From Diaporthe sp. PMI_573 (Eukaryota; Ascomycota; Sordariomycetes; Diaporthales; Diaporthaceae): DNA of 64,000 nucleotides. Location: positions 744,001-808,000 of the forward strand of contig JAJTUP010000011.1 in assembly GCA_021399435.1 (NCBI GenBank). The letters are read 5' to 3'. The notes under the pieces were generated by a model. The model worked only from the letters and a program-made list of their open reading frames with translations, was not told the origin of the DNA and made no database searches. The position numbers and the translations under genes were made by a program. Shown piece by piece: positions 32,533-44,584 of the stretch. Each line of letters begins with the position of its first letter. Position 1 is the first letter of the stretch.

Positions 32533-33542
32533 ATGAATTCGTTCCGCATATTCTCCCAAAGGCTACGGCCAGCACTAAACGGCAGAATGTCGACACAAGA
32601 ACTTGTAAGCACGTACGGGCCGACGGTGTTCAAGGGCATCGCGGTTGCTGGCATAGGAGGAGCCGTTCTCTCGCAATTGATGAGGAAAGCAGAGGCTGAG
32701 TCGGGAGAGCCGAAAAAGATGTTCCCACGGCCAGGGCCTTCATTCACCAGGCTCACCCTGGAGAATTCCGAGGATGTCAATCACAATACCAAGAGGCTGC
32801 GGTTTTCGCTACCCGAGAATGCTTCCAGCGGGCTTCCATTGACATGTAAGCTCTGACGCCGTCTGCGAACTTGCGATGAGACCAAACACTGACCATTACA
32901 GCGGCCCTGCTCACCTTCGCCATCCCCAAGGGCAGCTTTTTGCCGGTTCTCCGGCCATACACACCCATAACGCCCGCAGACACAACAGGCCACATGGACC
33001 TCCTGGTAAAGCGGTACCCACAGGGCAAGCAGTCCACACACCTGCACTCCCTGAGCCCCGGCGACAGCGTCATGTTTGCTGTGTGCATCCCCGGGTACAA
33101 GTGGACGCCCAACAAGCACAGCTCGGTGACGCTCATCGCCGGCGGCGCGGGCATCACCCCGATCTACCAGCTCGTCCAGGGGATCCTCAACAACCCAGAG
33201 GACAAGACCAAGATCACGCTCGTCTTCGGCGTCAACAGCGAGCAGGACGTGCTCCTCGACGAGGAGTTCAAGAAGTACGAGACTAGCCACCCAAGCCAGT
33301 TTAAGGCCGTGTACGCGGTGAGTGGCCTCAAGGGTGAGAGTGACCGCTACAGGAAGGGGTATGTTACCGAGGCCCTGCTGAAGGAGGTTGCCGCGCCGGC
33401 GTCGGATGAGAACACGAAGGTCATGGTCTGTGGGCCGCCTGCGATGGAAGAGGCGCTGCTGGGCAAGAAGGGCTGGGGAGGCAAGAGCGGTGGAATCCTA
33501 GAGAAGCTGGGTTATCGGAAGGATCAGATTCATCAATTCTAG
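32533..33542 (+). CDS. NADH-cytochrome b5 reductase, mitochondrial type (Mcr1-like)
   Basis: Model join(32533..32845,32902..33542), 317 aa; the 56-nt intron is phase 1. A short basic N-terminus (SFRIFSQRLRP) and one hydrophobic segment (VFKGIAVAGIGGAVLSQL) fit an outer-membrane/intermembrane-space anchor as in yeast Mcr1. The FAD-binding RPYTPITP motif, the NADH-binding GGAGITPIYQ motif, VFGVNSEQDVLL and the C-terminal VCGPPAM are all present, so the enzyme looks intact. It transfers electrons from NADH via FAD to cytochrome b5 for sterol and fatty-acid metabolism and for reduction of ascorbate radical. The length is standard for the family. A core housekeeping gene directly after the accessory cluster. 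Confidence 0.93.
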
Positions 33543-34612
33543 GCTGAGGTTGGGGAACTTGTATTTGTATTTAGAAGAGCGCCGGTCGTGGGTAGAGAAT
33601 GTGCGGGCGTTGATACGTGGCAAGAATTTGGCCCTGGCGTGGCTTCCTGCAAGCTCAAACTGCGCGTCGCATTTCTGCTCTGAGTGGAAACATCAGCAAC
33701 CACTGTGACCCTCAATCTCTCTGCTCTGTGGCTTCCACTAAACCTTTCACACTCTCGACCGAATCTTCCTCGATGGTGGGCCCCACAAATCACAAACTCA
33801 TCTATAGCTCGCCCTCGAGTTCACTCAAGCTCTCTTGCGCGACCAAGGATACACATAACCTCTTACCCATGATGCGCAGCCCCTAGCTTCCCACCGTGTC
33901 AGCCCAGCTACTGATACAAAACCACACAAGCTCTCTCATCGAATGTCGCTGAACGCGCAACATGAACACTCCTACCAACAAGACCGGCATCGACGTCAAC
34001 AGTCACGCTGGGAGCGCGGCTCGGTATCTGAGGCTCGCCCGTGAAGGAGTAACGAGGTCAAGCCTGTATGTACCCTTCCGTCCTGGCCCAAGCTTCAGGC
34101 AGGAGCTGCTCAGCCTAAGGCTAATGATGAAGAGACAGGCACCACAGCTGGTTTTGCAGAGACAACCGCACATCGAGACTTAAAAAGCCCTCACAAGGAC
34201 TGCCCCCTGAAAGACAGAGACATGATCCACTTCAACACATTGGAAAGTCCATAGAGTACCGTGCCACTGAGAGTCGGGCCGGGCTCAAGGGACCGCGCCG
34301 CAAGCGTCGCCCACGCAAAGGCACCTATCACAAGGACCGGATGTTGATGGATGTAAGAAGGGCGACACAGGGCGAAAAGAACATGAGTTCTTTGGATCAA
34401 TGCAAGGCTGCATCTCACACGGCAGAGGCGCATCCTGTATACTGGAAGCTGCTGCAAGAGGTCCTTTCAAACCTAGGTCTGACAGAGGATCAATGGAGGA
34501 CGATGTACGTTGGCGAATGAAGCACTGGGATAGCGAAGAACAAACGAATGGATATGGACTGCCTCCTGTGGTCTCACATGTCTTAAATTGACATATGAAG
34601 TTGAAAACGTGG
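33543..34612. other. Intergenic, 1.1 kb, with a weak small ORF
   Basis: No well-supported gene. The plus frame 33962-34183 (MNTPTNKTGIDVNSHAGSAA..) starts at an ATG and contains a plausible intron (GTATGT..CTTCAG, 34067-34099), but the sequences on either side do not join into a recognisable protein; the most protein-like downstream frame is out of phase. Confidence 0.4.
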
Positions 34613-35726
34613 TCAAGTCTTCCATTCAGGCGTCCTCTTCTCCATCCAAGCACTGATCCCCTCCTGAGCATCCTCACTCTGTGCATGCATCGCCATCACA
34701 CCGCCGGCCCAGCGTGCTGCACCCCCGTACTCATCCATGACGCCCCTCTTTGCATAACCGCGCTCGATTCCCAACTGCGTCCAGTAGGCCCACTTCCCGA
34801 AAGCCTGCGGCTGGCCCGCGGTCTCCTCGGCCAGCCGCCTCACCACCTCCTCCACCCTCGCCTCGAACGCGTGCGCCGCCGTGTCGGTGGACTCTGCGTG
34901 CTCGGGCACGGGGACGACGTCGAGCACGCCGGCCCCCAGCTCGCTCGCGGAGATGCTCTCCCCCGTCGCGAACAGCCTGTACGCGAGGGCCGCGGGCAGG
35001 CGCCGCGACACGGCTGTCGCGGGGCTGGTGCAGGGGAGGCCGATCTGCATCCCAGGCAGCTGGAACCTCGTGCTCCCCAGCGCGATGGGGAAGTCGGTCG
35101 TCATGGCGAGCTGGAAGCCCGCGGCGGTGGCGAGGCCCTGGACGGGGCAGACGATGGGGGCTGGGGAGCGCTGGATGAGCGCCATGACCTCGGCGCAGAG
35201 CCCAAAGATCCTCTTCGCCTCGTCGTCCGATGCATTCCGCAGCTCCTGCAGGTCGTGGCCGGCGCTGAAGACGGGCCCCTCGCTGCGGAGGACGAGCACG
35301 TTGGGCAGCCCCTCGCGCTCATGGCGCCAGGCGGCCGTGTCAGTCAGCCACCTGGTTGGTCCATTGCTGCGTTTACCTCTGTGCTCCTTGAGGGTCGCGA
35401 GAGTGTCTGGCTGGAAGTGTGGGAGGAGCAGTAGGTTGCCTGTCCGCGGCGAGGTGAGGTGGCGAACGAGCTGGGCGTGGAGATCCTCCAGCACGGATAG
35501 GCTAAGTGCATTGCGCTTCTTTGGGTTTTTGAGGTGGATGTAGGCCGCTCTGGCCGGAAGCTTTGGAAATGCCATTGATAAGTCTTCCAGAAGTGTCGCG
35601 TTTAGCTTTGATGAGTCCCTCTAACGTTTGCCCGGAGATGATTGATGGTCTCAGGTTCTCACGCTTGTAGAGCCCCCTAACCCTTCTGATGACACCACAT
35701 CGACGGAACGTTTGTATGCTGTACAT
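34613..35726 (-). CDS. Enoyl-CoA hydratase/isomerase family protein (ECHDC3-like)
   Basis: Preferred model complement(join(34613..35583,35663..35726)), 344 aa. The single-exon alternative starts at the ATG at 35575 (320 aa). The crotonase fold is clear: LKNPKKRNALSLSVLEDL, the CoA-binding/oxyanion segment LRSEGPVFSAGHDLQEL, and the second oxyanion segment PVQGLATAAGFQLAMTTD. The aligned catalytic Glu positions of classical hydratases read FQLPGMQIGLPC, as in ECHDC3-type proteins. The upstream exon MYSIQTFRRCGVIRRVRGLYK is Arg-rich and amphipathic, like a mitochondrial presequence, and joins in phase through a 79-nt intron (GTGAGA..TGGAAG). The exact reaction is unknown; ECHDC3 proteins are linked to mitochondrial fatty-acid metabolism. 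An in-frame ATG at 35762 would add 12 residues. Confidence 0.85.
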
Positions 35727-36123
35727 GTTACATGGGTTTAACTTTGGAAGACATTTTTGCAATTAATTCTTCTCCTGGGACAGATAATTCCAGTAAAAGG
35801 ATAGCCTCTTGTCTGTAAAAACGTCTAATTACTGACATATGTGCTTCCCACCTTTGACCCTGACAGCACAAATGTGCAACCAGCCCTCGTCTAGTCCGAT
35901 ACCTCACTCTCTACCATGTCCTCGAAGCTCACACTGTACCAGAATTCTTGAATCCCCGTCTGCTTGGATTCTTTACGGCGCCGCTTTAACGCCTTAATGC
36001 GACCTTCAGTGTTCAGACAGTCTGCGCGGCCCAACCCAGGCTTGCTGGTGCCGCCCACGTCTCGCCACACATACTTTTCCCAACAGAAGTGATGTAGCAT
36101 ATCTACTGAAACCCAATCTCATC
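35727..36123. other. Short spacer with a minus-strand small ORF
   Basis: Holds the 69-codon frame described separately at 35891-36100 and otherwise nothing recognised. Confidence 0.4.
35891..36100 (-). CDS. Possible small ORF downstream of the methyltransferase
   Basis: A 69-codon minus-strand frame starts at an ATG at 36100, only 23 nt after the methyltransferase stop, and reads YVWRDVGGTSKPGLGRAD, then a basic KALKRRRKESK and an acidic tail SFEDMVESEVSD. Composition is protein-like, but there is no recognisable domain. It might be a lost C-terminal extension of the methyltransferase, its 3' UTR, or a separate small gene. Confidence 0.2.
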   Translation of the reverse strand: MLHHFCWEKYVWRDVGGTSKPGLGRADCLNTEGRIKALKRRRKESKQTGIQEFWYSVSFEDMVESEVSD

Positions 36124-38560
36124 TCAGACCTCGCCATAATCCCCATCGTCCTCAGGCATTAGCACATCCTCAACTGGGCCTCTTGCATCATCTGATAAGC
36201 TCGAGCCTGTGCGGGAGCCTTCACGGCTGGATGAGTGAGTCCGCTCCCTGCGACCGGGGGAGATTCGTGGACGCTTGCTGGGTGTCTGCAAGGTCTCCGG
36301 GCCACCATCGTCATTGTCACCATCACTCTCTGGCTCCTCCTCAAACACGGCCCGCTCCCGCCTCCGGCGAAGAGCTGCTGCGCGCTGGCCTGCGATGGAT
36401 TGGCCGCTGGCAGCGGGTGTGGGAAGTTGCTGGGCCGGCGAGGGGGTGTGTGACGCGGGTTCCGCGTTCTGCTGAGCCTCTGGGGACATTGTCAACCTAG
36501 GCGAGAAAGGCATGGCAGCAGGTTCGATGCGTTGTCGACTTGTAGATCTGACAGGATGCTCGTTGCTGCGAATCGTCTCCATGGCGTCCGGCATAGCTTC
36601 ATCGGGTGGGGCACTCGGTGCCTCACCCGGCTGTGGGCTGCCCGCCTCGTTGGGGTTGCCAGTCTCTGGCAAATTCGACGTACTAGAAGTTCCAGACAGC
36701 TCGAAAGGCTCAGGCGAGCTTGAATGAACGCCATCGACCTCCTCCAAATGCTGCCGAAGGTGCTGATAAAAGGCCATCGCGACCGACGGAGGGAGAGCAG
36801 TGCTAATCTGCTTCTTGAGGTAGGAGCCCTTAAACTCATGATATGTGGGAAACCCTTGTAGGCAGGCAAGTTCCCTAAGCGTAAACTCCCGCTCGCCGTC
36901 TGGGTGAGGATACGCCGAGCCGCTGGTGCTGATTGCGGAATCAATCGGCTTGTCTGCGTCTCGTGCTGCCCGGTTAATCACCCGCATGGAATCTGGGTTG
37001 TGCAGAGAATGGAGCCGAGGGTTGAGGCCGCTGATGGCCTCCTCTTCTGTGATGAATCGCTGCTGATCTCCAGTCGGGTCCAAGCTGTGGGTAGGTGCAG
37101 GCCACGAGGGCAGCTTCTCGCCCGGACCTGCGCCGATCATGATGAACCGCTTGCGTACCTGCGGGAGGCCATAGGTAACCATGTGAACAGGCTTCCACTG
37201 GATCGAGTAGCCAGCTTCTGTAAAGCTTCGGAGGATCGCATTAAGAAAGGGGGCTTTCTGTTCACTTGTTATGGTAGCAGGCTGCTCCATCGTAAGAACT
37301 CGCGGGTGAAACTTCTCAAGCAGATCTGTGCACATCTCCTTGACCGCCTCCTCATCGTCGCCCGCAGCGCTCAGGGCCGATGATGATATGTGAAGGAAGT
37401 CGGCAGCGTACTGACTCTCGTCCGCAGTGAGCTCTTTGGTAGCCATCTGGTAGAGCTCGGTGTTGGGGAAGTTGGCTCTGTAGCTGTCACATGCGTGAGG
37501 GCAGGGCTCTGTAGCCAGTACAACCTTGAGGCCGGCCAACTGGGCTCCGCGAGAGGCGCCACCAGCGCCGGCAGAGACCTCGGCGAAGGAGTACTTCTGA
37601 ATGCGCTCAGGCTTGCTGTCCTCTTTCTCGCCTTTGACAGGCTCAGCCTCAATTGCTGATCCTCCGGGGATCGTCTCGCCGCGCCACTTGCGAGAACGCT
37701 GTTGGTCGATTCCGAGGTTTCGCTTCTTGATCTTATGGCTGTCACGCTCAGAAAGATGCTCCAAGGCCTGGCCCTGAAGTCGACCGGCACGCCGCTGAGA
37801 AGGGTCTCTATACTCTGCGCGCATCTTCCAACGGCAGGTAAGGGGCGCCTTGTGTTTTTTCTGCTCATCTGTGACGTATACGAACGGGTCGAAGCGGCAG
37901 TCAGGGAAGGGCTGGTTCGTGTTGGTCAGAATCCTCTTCCTCAGGATTTGCTCGGGTTCAATCTCGAGGAGCGCCTGCTCCTCGTCGGGGCGCGCATCGT
38001 CGACGTCGACCTCGAGAATCAGGCAGACTTCGTTCCACTTTCGAGGGAGGCAGCCATGGAGGTTACGGGTTCGGGCAAAGGGAAGACCTCGGATGACGAC
38101 GTTGTCAGTCTCGTTGTGGGCGTTGATGGACTTGATCTCGATGAACTGAATCTGTTCCATCTGTTTAGCCATTTGTTTTTGCCACTCGAATAGTGGCTTG
38201 GAACTTACCTTGTGTGCGCCTGCAGGCTCACGAAGCTCGACAAACTGTCCCACCTGATAATTAATACCATGGACTGCTACTTGTTTGACAGATCGGTGAT
38301 CTCCATCCAAGGAGTAATTTCGAAGGGACTTGTTGACGCGCGGGACAGCTTGCTGCGGATGCTCAAGCTTGACTTCGTCCACGCCGGTGAGATCGATTAG
38401 CTCGACGCCGTCAAGCTGCTGGTCAATACCGTTAGTTCTGACCCATTCAAGAACTTCCCCACGGTGCGTTTCTCACCTCGCTGGCATCACCGAAAGGGTC
38501 CTCGGGTTGAAAAGCGCTATCAGCGCGATTCAGGTTCTTGTGATGACAAGTGCTGGCCAT
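36124..38560 (-). CDS. RID/Masc1-like cytosine-5 DNA methyltransferase lacking the PPCQ motif
   Basis: Model complement(join(36124..38160,38209..38418,38477..38560)), 776 aa. The second intron (GTAAGT..CTAAACAG, 48 nt) has no stop and a length divisible by three, so it would be read through in a naive ORF. The N-terminal third resembles a BAH-type region (YQVGQFVELREPAG ... WNEVCLILEVDV). Methyltransferase motif I (FAEVSAGAGGASRG), motif VI in EQ form (LTMEQP), motif VIII (YGLPQVRKRF) and motif X (STALPPSVAMAFYQHL) are present. At motif IV the protein reads FLHISSSALSAAGDDEEA, where RID-type enzymes have LHISPPCQxFSPAHT..G.DDE, so the catalytic Cys and flanking Pro-Pro are missing. RID is needed for repeat-induced point mutation. 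This copy is predicted catalytically inactive. The C-terminal 230 residues are disordered. Confidence 0.85.
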
Positions 38561-39437
38561 TTTCTGTGATCCAGCCTTTGTAATACAAGAATGTACTAGC
38601 AGATTCTCAGAAAGAGCTCAAATGTGACAACAGCTCTCGGGACTTTGGGGGGCTGCAAGGCGCGAAGGGTGCTGGCAGATATTTGGGAAGGAGTTTCGTC
38701 TTGATCAGAAGTCCCTCTCACGAGCCTTTGGAGACAGTAGCAGAAGGCTTGAAGGAGTTTCTTGTCAGTGAACTGAGGAGGGGAAGGTTGACGCCGTTGC
38801 TAGAGCTGGAAGTGTTCTCACTGGGATACACCATGTGTTAAGGAGAGTCGGTAGTTGAAAGATAGAGAGAAAGGTCAAGAGTTTTGTCGCAGCGAAAAGG
38901 CAGTTTGCTCCTCGACGACAATTTGGAAGTGCCCGCAAGGCAACGAAAAACCAAAGTACAAGAGACGACTGGAAGGTTTGCAAACGGGGTGAAAGTGTGA
39001 ACAGTTTTGATTTTCTGCTGGGCCACAACTTGAAGTTGACAGTGGGTCCACCAAGAGATGGCGCAGGCAAGCTCAGTAATCACTTGTGAGGTAAGTAGCC
39101 CTGAGTGAATCATCCCCAATTGGGAGCCAGCTAAAACTTTTCACACCTACAGCTGTCTTGTCAGCCCCTTGTGCTGGCTGACCTCTGATACCGCACTCGG
39201 TCTCGTGGGAAATAGGAAACACCTGGGCACATTCACATCTGCAAATTTGAAAGAGGAAACGGATGCTTCTTGAAACACAATGGGGCCAGTGCAATGTTCT
39301 GTGTAATTGGATAGCGCTAGAGATGTACAGATAACGCATCACATCATATACATGAAGTAGGAAGAAGTCCAGAACCAAGTATGGCAAATCATCATCGCAT
39401 AAAGTTAAAACATCCAAAGTCAGATCTCCAGGGCCAC
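38561..39437. other. Intergenic
   Basis: No gene recognised between the methyltransferase promoter and the 3' end of the GMC gene; GAAAGG/AGTTTC-rich sequence. Confidence 0.4.
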
Positions 39438-41699
39438 TCAAGCCGAGACACCCTTGATGATATCGGCAGCCTGTGAGACAAACAGTCAGTATGTGTTAAT
39501 TGTATGGTTCCAGAAAGGAAGTGATGGCTTACCTTCTCAGCAACCCCGAAGACGGTCGTCATGATGTGCGTAGCAGGGAGCAGTGGGATGACACTCGCGT
39601 CCACGACACGCAGGTTGGCGGCGCCGTAGACCTTCAGGTCAGTACCGACGACACCACCCTCCTCACGGGGTCCAAGCTTGCAGCTACCAGCCGGGTGGAA
39701 CAGCGTAGCAGCGTTCTGGCGGATGAAGGCCTCGATGTCAGCGTCGCTGGTGACGCTCGCGCCAGGCAGGACCTCGACAGGCTGCAGCTCCTGGACGGCG
39801 GCGGTGTTGCGGACGACACGGGTGAACTTGACGGCCTCGATGAGGAGCTGCAGGTCGGTCGGGTTGGCGAGCTGGCCGGCGCTCTGGACGGGGAGGTCGA
39901 AGGTGCTGCTGCTGACGGCCTTGACGTTGCCGCGGGAGAAGGGGTGCTGCAGGCCGATGACGAGCACGCCGGCGTCCCAGATCAGCTCGAGGATGGCAGA
40001 GTCGTTGGACGTCAGCTTCTCGGCGAGGATGGCCTGCTGCCTCTTGTAGCCGAGGACGACCTCTGCAGGCGTATCGGCGGGGAGGTACTGCGTTCCGTCG
40101 TTGGCGGCGGCCGTAGCCGCGATCTGGGCCGAGGCGTTGCTGTAGGTGTTTAGGGGCAGGAAGAGGAGGAAGTCGCCGGTGGGGGTCGAGTAGGGGCCTG
40201 TGCCCTGCTCACGGTACTCAGCCATGGCCTCGGCGGCGAAGGTGGCGTTGCTGGTGAGGTCGGAGGAGGTGACCTCGTCAGTGGTCACGGTGGCGACGGT
40301 CGTCAGGAGGACGTGGTCCTCGAGGTTGTGGCCCACGGCAGGGAGGTCGATGACAGTCTCGACGCCGATCTCGCTGTGCAGCGCGCTGTCGCCAATGCCC
40401 GAGACCTGGAGGATCTGGGGGGTGAAGAAGGGACCTGCTGCCATGATGGCCTCCTTGTTTACACCTACTGTGGACCTAGCTGCGTCGGCCGATGCGGCGT
40501 ACTGTGTGGTAGGTCGTGTTAGCTGTGCTTCTGCTTCCCGCAGGCGTTTGGGTTTGAGAGCTCACCTCGACGCCCGTGACTGTGACTGAGGATGGAGAGC
40601 CATAGCCATAGCTCGTTGAGTTTTTGCCTGTGATCAGCTTGGTGACGTGCTGAGAAGTGACGAGGTGCAGGTTGGTCCTTGCTTCGGCAGAGTTGTAGTA
40701 GGCCTCCCTTGCTGAAGATCTTGTGACATTGGTGATGTCGATGTTGTGAGGGCAGAAGTAGCCTCCAATGGGTTGTCCGGAAGCTTGGTCTGTTGGGACA
40801 CGGATGCCCAACTCGTTTGTAGCATCAATGATGTTACCTGGAACAATTTAGAACCAGAGCTAGAGACATAAACTCGGCACCGGGAAAGGGGGTCACATAC
40901 GGGTTAGGGGGTAGAACCAAGGTGAGTAGGTGACGTTGATTTGACCGGATTCACCATGAGACTCCGGTTCGAACTCAACACCCCATTCAGCAACAATGTC
41001 ATCACTGGGAGGTGTGAAAATCTCTTGCTGTCAAATTGTCAGCACCTTTTCCACGAGATTCAAAGCTGATCACTGGTCTGCCAACCTTCTTGAAGTAGGG
41101 GAAGAGGCCATCATAATCCCAACCAGGGTTTCCCAGCTCAGCCCACCGGTCAAAGTCTGACTTTGATCCGCGGTCAAAGACCATTCGGTTCAGTTTTGTG
41201 CCACCTCCGACGATCTTCCCCTGAGGAATAGAGACTGTGCGGTTCTGCAGATTCGGGTTTGGCGCGTAGGTTGTGTTCCAGTCGTACTTGGTGCCGACCG
41301 CACCCCCGGCCAGTCCAGGGATGGTAACGAAGTCCTCATTTGCGTCGCTACAACAAAAGTCTAGTCAGTACTAGTGCCCGGTGGCGTCCGTAGCATTCAA
41401 CGGCTCCTGCAATATCGGGAAACTAACAACTCGCCGGCCTCGATGACCAGGACAGAGACGGCTAAATATTCGGTTAATAACCTCCCCAGTTACCGTAATT
41501 GGGGGTTTTGGAGAAAGTCGTGCTCACCACTGTCCTCTGAAAGCCTGTTTGCCACCGTGAGGCCGCTGGCACCTCCTCCCACAATCACATAGTCATAGCT
41601 GTCGAGGAGCTCGTTCTGCCTCAGGTGGATCCCATGGAAAGGGGCAGCGTTGGCTACTGCTATGATGAGAGCAGCGCTCAGCTGGGCGGATAGGAACAT
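39438..41699 (-). CDS. Secreted GMC-family FAD oxidoreductase
   Basis: Seven-exon model complement(join(39438..39470,39533..40501,40566..40837,40901..41027,41086..41347,41428..41461,41528..41699)), 622 aa. All introns are GT..AG and in phase. A signal peptide (MFLSAQLSAALIIAVANA) is followed by the FAD dinucleotide motif VIVGGGASGLTVANRL at residues 38-53. GMC signature segments follow (IPQGKIVGGGTKLNRMVFDR and AAGPFFTPQILQVSGIG). The active-site His lies in TLFHPAGSC (about residue 557), and the end reads THIMTTVFGVAEKAADIIKG. The family oxidises alcohols, including glucose, aryl alcohols and choline-like substrates, using FAD; the substrate here cannot be assigned. The signal peptide and several N-x-S/T sites indicate a secreted glycoprotein, as in plant-biomass- or host-associated fungi. 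Confidence 0.9.
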
Positions 41700-44584
41700 T
41701 GTGACCGATCAGTGTGTAAGTAAAGAATGACAAAGGTTGACAAGACCTCAAAGCGAAGGACAGATGATTCGTGATGGAAAGGTGAGGTGTGATCGAGGGG
41801 AGCAATGGCAGCTTGTGGTCCGGGCCGGCTTTTATTTTATCATAATATCCTGCCTGTTGGTGACGATGCCCCCTGATAGCGCGACTCAGGGAAGGGAGAC
41901 CTCGATGAGAAGTGTCCCCGAGAGCACCCTGTCGATATGCCCTTGCAAATCCCTGGCGCGGATCCGGAGCGTCGGCAGCTAACGACAGCATCTCAGCGTA
42001 CCGTGGATCGAGGACGCGGCGGAATGCGAATGGGGGGTTTTCCAATTCGATCACCAACGATCTATAAGTCCTGCCAAGACAGCTTGCATCTACCTAGTCC
42101 GGTAGAAAGAGCACAGCGTAGTACAGCATGTGCCAATGTGAGCCCCTGCTGGCGTGCCGACGCGCGCGCCCATGTTAGACCCAAGACTTGGACGCAATAG
42201 GGGACCATCGACCCAGACAAAGGAATGCCTTTCAATGCAACCCCTCACGGGATGCCCATGCCCGACAAGGCAACGAGGTCGAGGGAGGCAGTGGAGGGCC
42301 CCGATGAACGACCCGTCCGGTGAGGAGGCGGTCCCGAATTAATTTAAAAAGTGCTTGGATCTCCGCTCCGGCGCTTTTACATGCAGGCCAAGCTAGACTG
42401 ATCTTAGGGGCACAGGCGGGCAGAGCCCACATATTCCAACAAGCCTGCAAGCCAGGCCCCTGTGCTGCATGGTCCCGATCCTTGACTCGGCCGCCTCTCC
42501 CTTCCCCCAACTGGGACAAAGTGCTACTCTAAATTCTTAGTCGGAATTTACATAGCAGAGCCCCCCCCCCCCATCGCCAGGACGCCCGCCCTGAATCCCC
42601 GATGCCTACCCTACCAATGGTACATTGGCTCTCACCCTCTCACGCGGCCTCCACGTGGTCACAGTGTCAATGTGGCTTGTCAAGATTGGCGCTGTTCACT
42701 CGATCGGCTGCGCTGCTCTTGGTCGCTGCATACGCATTGATGATGGTGGCGTACGGCCCGCACAGAACAACTAAAAGAACAGACGTTGGGGCTGGGGGGC
42801 GCCACTTATTTCTGGGCACCGGGCGGTGCCACATGCTTAGGAGGGTGCCTAGTCTATATCGTGCCGCATATCTGCTTACGAGTGGTGCGCTCCTTACTAC
42901 GACACACGTACCCAGGCACATGTGTGGTGCTGTGCTCATCCGTCCCGAGTTCGTCATCGTGTCCCCGTTTGGGTCCCCATAGTATTACACAGTACCCACT
43001 GCACCCCCTTGGCACTCCAGAAAACAAACTTTCGATGGGCTCCCGGGGCTTGGGCCATGTTCATCCCCGAGTTCGATTTCTTGATCTCAAAAGTCCCTCC
43101 CGGCTCGACGATGTCCCGCCGTGGAGACCATTCCAAGCTAGAGGTTGACGGTGTCACTGCGTGGACATCTGCTCTTCTGCCAACGCTCGCGAACATTGAA
43201 CCCTGACAAGACGGCCCGGCCGACGTCACAGGGACATTGTCATCTCATGGTTAAACTTATTCTAGAAACGTCGGGGCGCATTGGCTAGTTTCGATTTGAA
43301 CGAACTCTATGGCGTTTCACCAAAGCCAAAAGTTTCGCCAATCTCCGCCAGGATGGTGTCGAACAGCCGAACCGACATTCGATGTCCCTGCCAGTTGTGT
43401 GGTCTAGACGTCGCGGTGCAACTGCAGCAATCCCGGCTCTGAGCAAAATCAAGAAGGTAGAATCATGGAATTTCGGGTTCAAGTGGCAGTTTAGCCAAGA
43501 ACGTTGCAAATTTCCTTCGGAAGAAATAAGTAGACGGGGGCTGCACACCGTGGTGAGAGGAGCACAGGTGCCGGGAGCCAGATATCAAACCAAACACACA
43601 GGAAAGCTTGGAGGTGGGAGTTAGGTGTTCAACTAATGAACTTAACCTGTAGTATTGCTCCAACAACCGCTTCACCTTCCAGATCGGGGTCTTGAAGCGC
43701 GACTCATATTTTGAAGATACTTGTGTACTTAGTAACTACTGAGCTCCTTTGCTCATGAAAGCCTTAGTGAGTCAAGTGCACCAGTAAACTGGGCAGGCAA
43801 AATCGAGGGTATGACACGATGCGGGTGAAAGAAGGCTGGAGTCTGTCAGTGAGACAGGGCTATGGTTTGCTCCGATTACTGTTACCTAATGCCCAAAACT
43901 GAGTCTTGGAAGAGACAAGACAGTCCGTTCCTCACGGGTTAAACTGTCTGACAAGTTGCAGCTGAACAGAACAAGCAGGGAGTGATCAGCAGCCCTGCGT
44001 CCAACACTGAAATGTAGCGAGAGGAAAATGCCGTGAGGGTGTGGGGGCTTACTGACTCTTGAGAATGCGTAAAGGGCTTTTCCCTTGATGGAATAGACAT
44101 GGGGCTGTACTGTTGAGCTGCAACAGGCTCTGCCTAAATTTTGGTTTTGTTTGCACTTGGATGACGGAGGCTGAAGATGGATTTCCTGCTACGTTGGTTG
44201 CTCGTGTAGGTTTTAAATTTATGCAGATTATATTTCGTAGATGAACAGCAGAAAAGTAATCAGATAAACCGTTGGTTGCAAAGTTGTCATAATGCCAAAC
44301 GCCAGTTCTCATTGCTCCAGGAGGTCTGCCAGTTGTTTGGAAAATGGGAAGACACCAGTCAATTCCACGCCCCTTCAAGTGACAGTCTGAACCTGCAAAC
44401 AACACAGATCTTTTGACGGCCGTTTGTAAGGTCCAAAAGCTTCCTGCAGCATTTTGGTGTGTGACTTCCAATTTTCCCACCTGCGCAAGTTCATCCACAA
44501 CGATCACAGATCACAACACCACTTGGTCCCAAGACTCCCCTCAATCACACAAACGATCAGTGTGCATCGACACAAGCCTTCATC
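41700..44584. other. Intergenic, 2.9 kb
   Basis: No gene recognised. It contains a C12 run (42561-42572) and a GC-rich stretch around 42130-42320. Several open frames (42602-42982, 42786-43148) overlap each other on both strands and look accidental. Confidence 0.45.

Noticed and set aside
34595..35543. Long plus-strand frames (279 and 220 codons)
   Set aside because: Antisense to the enoyl-CoA hydratase-like gene; composition is a mirror of it.
39500..40153. 217-codon plus-strand frame
   Set aside because: Antisense to exon 6 of the GMC oxidoreductase.
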